Below are positions 58,264 to 61,903 of a DNA stretch of 61,903 nucleotides, piece after piece; the first letter of the stretch is position 1, and each line of letters begins with the position of its first letter. A model generated the notes under the pieces. It ran no database searches, was not told the origin of the DNA, and was given only the letters and a program-made list of their open reading frames with translations. The position numbers and the translations under genes are program-made. Source of the DNA: Deltaproteobacteria bacterium (GTDB lineage Bacteria > Desulfobacterota > Deferrimicrobia > Deferrimicrobiales > Deferrimicrobiaceae); the NCBI GenBank assembly GCA_016220005.1, contig JACRIV010000079.1, positions 1 to 61,903 of the forward strand. The letters run 5' to 3'.

Positions 58264-59654
58264 ACGTCCCCCCGGATCCGGATTTCCGCGGACGCCCGGC
58301 CCTTCATCGCCCTCAGGAACTGCTCCCGGCGGACGGAGGACTCCTTCTCGCCCATCAGGGCGCGGGTGATCCTCTTCCCCTCCTCCACACCCGGCTGGTC
58401 GAAGGCGTCGATCCCCGCGATCTCACCGACGACGGCGGTCACCCATTCCCAGAAATGGAGGAAGGCGCCGAGGTGCGCCTCGTCCCCCGCGCCGATCTCG
58501 ATCCGGACGATGGGGCGGCCAGCGTTCCAGAGCGCGCCGATCGTGCCGTCGAACTCCGCGTCGAACAGGTCGCGCAGGGGCCTGCCGCCGAGCATGGCCA
58601 TCTCCGGCGCGAACCCCGCCCGGGGCACGTCCCCCCTTTCGCTTCCTTTCATCCACTTGATGAAGGTGAACACCTTGTCCGGCGGGCCGTCCTGGTAAAG
58701 CTGTACCTGCGAATGCTGGTCGGTGACGCCGACCGCCCGCGCGGGGGTCTGCCCCACGGGAGTCCCGTCGGGCCGCTTCTTGCCCAGGCTCTCGGCCCAG
58801 AGCTGCTGCCACCACTCCGCCATCCGTTCCAACCCCTGCCCGTAGGTGAGCCACACGTGGACGGGTTTCGGGTTCACAAGCATGTAGTGGGAGTAGACGG
58901 CCGCGGAAAACAGGACCGGGTTCTCTTCCGGCTTCCTCTTCCGGAAAGCCGTCTCCATCCAACGCGCCCCGGCGAGGAGCCTCTCCGTTGAGACGCCCGC
59001 CGCGGCAAGTGGAAGGAGCCCCACGGGCGACAGGACGGAGAACCGCCCCCCCACGTTGGGCGGCACGGGAAAGGACCGGAAGCTTTCCTCCCGGGCCATC
59101 CGGCGGAAGATCCCCTTCTCCGGGTCGGTGACGAGGATCAAGTGGTCCTTCCATTTTCGCCCGTTGGCCTTCTTCAGGGCGTCGATGGCGATCGACAGCT
59201 GGGCGTTCGTTTCCGCCGTCCCCCCCGACTTGCTGATGGCGACGACCGCCGTGCTTTTCATCGGGTGCGTGCGCAGCAGCGGGAAGAACCCGTCGGGATC
59301 GACGTTGTCGGCGACGGTCAGCGCGAGCCCTTTGCGCGCTCCCGGGCCGCCGACCCCCTCGAGGACCGCCTTGGTCCCCAGGGCGGACCCGCCGATCCCC
59401 AGCACGAGCATATGGGTGAACCGCCGGCGCAGCTTCGCCGCGTCCCGGGAGATCCGGCGCACCTCCTTCACCATGAAAGGCAGGTCCGGGAAACCGATCT
59501 CTCCCGAGGCGTGCCTCCGGGCGGCCGCCAGGGCGCCCTTCTCGGCCCTGCGGAGCGCCCTGCCGAGCTGCCCGGCCGTCATCCCCTCCCCGCTGCGGAG
59601 GTTGCTCTCCCGCACGAGGGAAAAGTCGAAGCGAAAATCGAGCCCTTTGCCCAA
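58260..59654 (-). CDS. pgi: Glucose-6-phosphate isomerase
   Basis: VLGIGGSALGTKAVLEG; VAISKSGGTAETNAQL; DQHSQVQLYQDGPPDKVFTFI. Confidence 0.94.
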   Translation of the reverse strand: MGKGLDFRFDFSLVRESNLRSGEGMTAGQLGRALRRAEKGALAAARRHASGEIGFPDLPFMVKEVRRISRDAAKLRRRFTHMLVLGIGGSALGTKAVLEGVGGPGARKGLALTVADNVDPDGFFPLLRTHPMKSTAVVAISKSGGTAETNAQLSIAIDALKKANGRKWKDHLILVTDPEKGIFRRMAREESFRSFPVPPNVGGRFSVLSPVGLLPLAAAGVSTERLLAGARWMETAFRKRKPEENPVLFSAAVYSHYMLVNPKPVHVWLTYGQGLERMAEWWQQLWAESLGKKRPDGTPVGQTPARAVGVTDQHSQVQLYQDGPPDKVFTFIKWMKGSERGDVPRAGFAPEMAMLGGRPLRDLFDAEFDGTIGALWNAGRPIVRIEIGAGDEAHLGAFLHFWEWVTAVVGEIAGIDAFDQPGVEEGKRITRALMGEKESSVRREQFLRAMKGRASAEIRIRGDV

Positions 59655-59708
59655 GATCCCCCCTTGCCTCCGATTTTCAGCGGGATGGCCGCCCCGCCGC
59701 CGCGCCTT

Positions 59709-60830
59709 TCATGCCTTGACCTCTTCCTTGCCCGAGAGCACCTTGAACTTGGAGTCCATCTTCTTCAGCCGCTCCACGATCCCCCCGTATTCCAACTCGC
59801 TGTAGGGCAGCATCGCGGGGCCGAAGAACCCCTGACGGCGCAAGTCCTCGGACTTCGCCGAGACCTTCGTGCGGACGTACTCCCAGTAGGGATGATCGAA
59901 GGGGTCGGCCGGCTCCGTCAGCTTGCCGTTCTTGACGCAGAAGGCGAGGCAGGAGACGATCGGCGGGCCGTCGAAGAAGGAGGTGCCCGTGTTGCGCGGC
60001 ACCGGCATCAGCGCCCCGTGGTGGCTGCCCCGCATGAACCCGGCGACGTAATGGCCGATGGTGAAGGGTGCGAGTACTTCGCCGGTGGCCGGGAAGTTCC
60101 CCTGGACCCGGACGAGCATGACGGGGTCGTCCTTACCGGTGTATTTCCCGGCGATGTTGTGCAGGCGGGTCGTGCTGACGGAGACCGCGATCTCCCCCGT
60201 CGCCCGGGACCGGATCGACTCGACGACGAACCGCTCCTGGTCGCGCAACAGGGCCGCGATGTCGTAGAGGTCTTCGGGGGCGGAAAGATCGATGACCCGG
60301 TCCCCCTCCGTGTTCTCGACGTCCATGATCCGGAAGGTGAACCCCGTCCCTATCTTGGGGGAGAGGATGAGCCCTGCGCTGAACATCGGGTCCGCGAAGG
60401 CAAGGTAGCACGGCAGGTTGTAGGCGCCGGGGTCGGTCTTGTCGGCGGCGAAGAGCAGGAACGGCTCGTTGGGCCGCTCTTCGAACGATATTTCGGCCAC
60501 GGCGGGCCCCATCCCCTTGACGTTGCCGGAGAAGGAGTCCTTGAGGAGGTCCTGTCCGGCGCCGTAGAGGCCCTGCGCCTTGGCCACCTCCGTCCCCGCA
60601 AGGAAGGTGTCCCAGGCGAGCTTGTGGACCTTCTCGTTCAGGACGCCGCCCGTATGGGTCATCAAGATGGCGATGTCGTCCCCCGTGTACCCGATGTAGG
60701 AGTCGATCAGAAGGTTCTTCCCGAGGTCCCGCACCTTGCTGCGGACCTCTTCGACGAGCTGGGCGCTGGGCCGGATGTGGCCGCCGATGGAGCCGATGTC
60801 CGCTTTGATGACGGATAGAGTGATCTTCAT
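59709..60830 (-). CDS. Class V (archaeal-type) fructose-1,6-bisphosphate aldolase/phosphatase
   Basis: MKITLSVIKADIGSIGGHIRPSAQL; DSYIGYTGDDIAILMTHTGG; NEPFLLFAADKTDPGAYN. Confidence 0.92.
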   Translation of the reverse strand: MKITLSVIKADIGSIGGHIRPSAQLVEEVRSKVRDLGKNLLIDSYIGYTGDDIAILMTHTGGVLNEKVHKLAWDTFLAGTEVAKAQGLYGAGQDLLKDSFSGNVKGMGPAVAEISFEERPNEPFLLFAADKTDPGAYNLPCYLAFADPMFSAGLILSPKIGTGFTFRIMDVENTEGDRVIDLSAPEDLYDIAALLRDQERFVVESIRSRATGEIAVSVSTTRLHNIAGKYTGKDDPVMLVRVQGNFPATGEVLAPFTIGHYVAGFMRGSHHGALMPVPRNTGTSFFDGPPIVSCLAFCVKNGKLTEPADPFDHPYWEYVRTKVSAKSEDLRRQGFFGPAMLPYSELEYGGIVERLKKMDSKFKVLSGKEEVKA

Positions 60831-60847
60831 CGTTTGCCTCCTCCTGC

Positions 60848-61816
60848 TTATGATTGTTTCCCTGCAAGCATGCCTCGATACCACTCCACGAATCGTTCCA
60901 CGCCCGTCTCCACGGGCGTCTTCGGGTCGTAGCCGATCTCGGCCCGGGCCCGGCTGATGTTCGCGAAGGTGACGGGGACGTCCCCGGGCTGCGGAGGCAG
61001 GAATTTAAGTCTCGCGGGAATGCCCGTGGCGTGCGAAAGCAGGCCCACCAGGTCTTCCAGCGAGATCGTTCGGGATTCCCCGAGGTTGTACACGCGGAAC
61101 CCGGGCGGGGCTTCGAGGCTCCCGAGGACCCCGCTCACGATGTCATCGATATAAGTGTAATCCCGGCGGCTTGAGCCGTCGCCGTAGACCTCGATCTCTC
61201 TTCCCTCGAAGAGGCGGCGGGTGAACTTGTGGATCGCCATCTCGGGGCGCTGCCTCGGCCCGTACACGGTGAAGAACCGGAGGGAGGCGATGTTCATCCC
61301 GTAGAGATGAGCCCAGGTGTGGCAGAGCAGCTCGCCGGCCTTCTTGGTCGCCGCATAAGGGCTCACGGGATGGTCGACGACATCGTTCTCCGAAAAGGGG
61401 ACTTTCGCGTTCCCCCCGTATACAGAGGAAGAGGAGGCGAATAGAACTTGGGGTACGGAACGCTCTCTTGCGAATTCGAGGACCTGTATGGTACCCATGA
61501 CGTTCACGTCGGCGTAGCCGGCCGGGTCCGCGACCGAGGGGCGGACGCCCGCTTTCGCCGCCAGGTGGACCAGGGAGTCTACGGATTCCCCCCTGCCCCA
61601 GAGGGAGAGCGCTCCGGGGTCCCGGATGTCCCCTTCCTCGAAACGGAAACCGGGAAACTCCCGGAGGGCGGCGAGGTTGCGCTCCTTCAGGGCACGGTCA
61701 TAGAAAGGATCGAAGTTGTCCAGGCCGAAGACGCAGTCGCCGCGCCGCAGCAACGTTTCCGCCACGTGGGAACCGATGAAGCCGGCCACCCCGGTGATGA
61801 AGACGGATTTCGGCAA
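60848..61816 (-). CDS. NAD-dependent epimerase/dehydratase (UDP-glucuronate/glucose 4-epimerase-like)
   Basis: VFITGVAGFIGSHVAETLLRRGDCVFGLDNFDPFYD; SSSVYGG; SPYAATKKAGELL. Confidence 0.9.
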   Translation of the reverse strand: MPKSVFITGVAGFIGSHVAETLLRRGDCVFGLDNFDPFYDRALKERNLAALREFPGFRFEEGDIRDPGALSLWGRGESVDSLVHLAAKAGVRPSVADPAGYADVNVMGTIQVLEFARERSVPQVLFASSSSVYGGNAKVPFSENDVVDHPVSPYAATKKAGELLCHTWAHLYGMNIASLRFFTVYGPRQRPEMAIHKFTRRLFEGREIEVYGDGSSRRDYTYIDDIVSGVLGSLEAPPGFRVYNLGESRTISLEDLVGLLSHATGIPARLKFLPPQPGDVPVTFANISRARAEIGYDPKTPVETGVERFVEWYRGMLAGKQS

Positions 61817-61903
61817 CCGGTCCTCCTGCGCCGCAGGGACATCGATCGTTTACTCATACTACCATTTTTCCCCGCAGGGGAAGCAAGCGGGCCGGCCCGG
61901 GCC

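Overview
High-GC chromosomal window, probably from a Deltaproteobacteria/Desulfuromonadales-like anaerobe (lineage is inference from gene content). Almost every gene is on the minus strand. Core gene blocks: rluB-scpB-scpA-trpS-M50 protease-DHH/CBS tRNA nucleotidyltransferase; a B. subtilis/epsilon-type sdh/frd CAB operon; xer-yfcE-glnD-amiC-mutS-HIT-ihfB-sppA-rpsA-ispH-cmk-aroA-tyrA-aroF-pheA-accA-miaA-mutL-pgi-FBPase-epimerase. The centrepiece is a ~20 kb anaerobic cobalamin (B12) supercluster at 16.2-36.8 kb, headed by a cobalamin riboswitch with a downstream intrinsic terminator. Inside it is a two-gene RiPP-like system: a radical SAM/SPASM enzyme (CbpB-like, 24757-26187) and an unlisted 35-aa precursor peptide gene (CbpA-like, 26269-26376, MKKSKTTRAVIAYRKTCKVIGTGLSHFLFMKGKSR), which the ORF track misses. 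Its Shine-Dalgarno is a 12-nt match to the 16S rRNA tail. Other notable points: a threonine-phosphate decarboxylase/cobyric acid synthase fusion, no recognisable cbiT in the cluster, three genes whose conserved N-termini need a non-canonical (CTG) start, REP-like nested palindromes (one overlapping a stop codon, one in-frame inside amiC with a C9 tract), and a ~164-bp multi-helix structured element between pheA and aroF.
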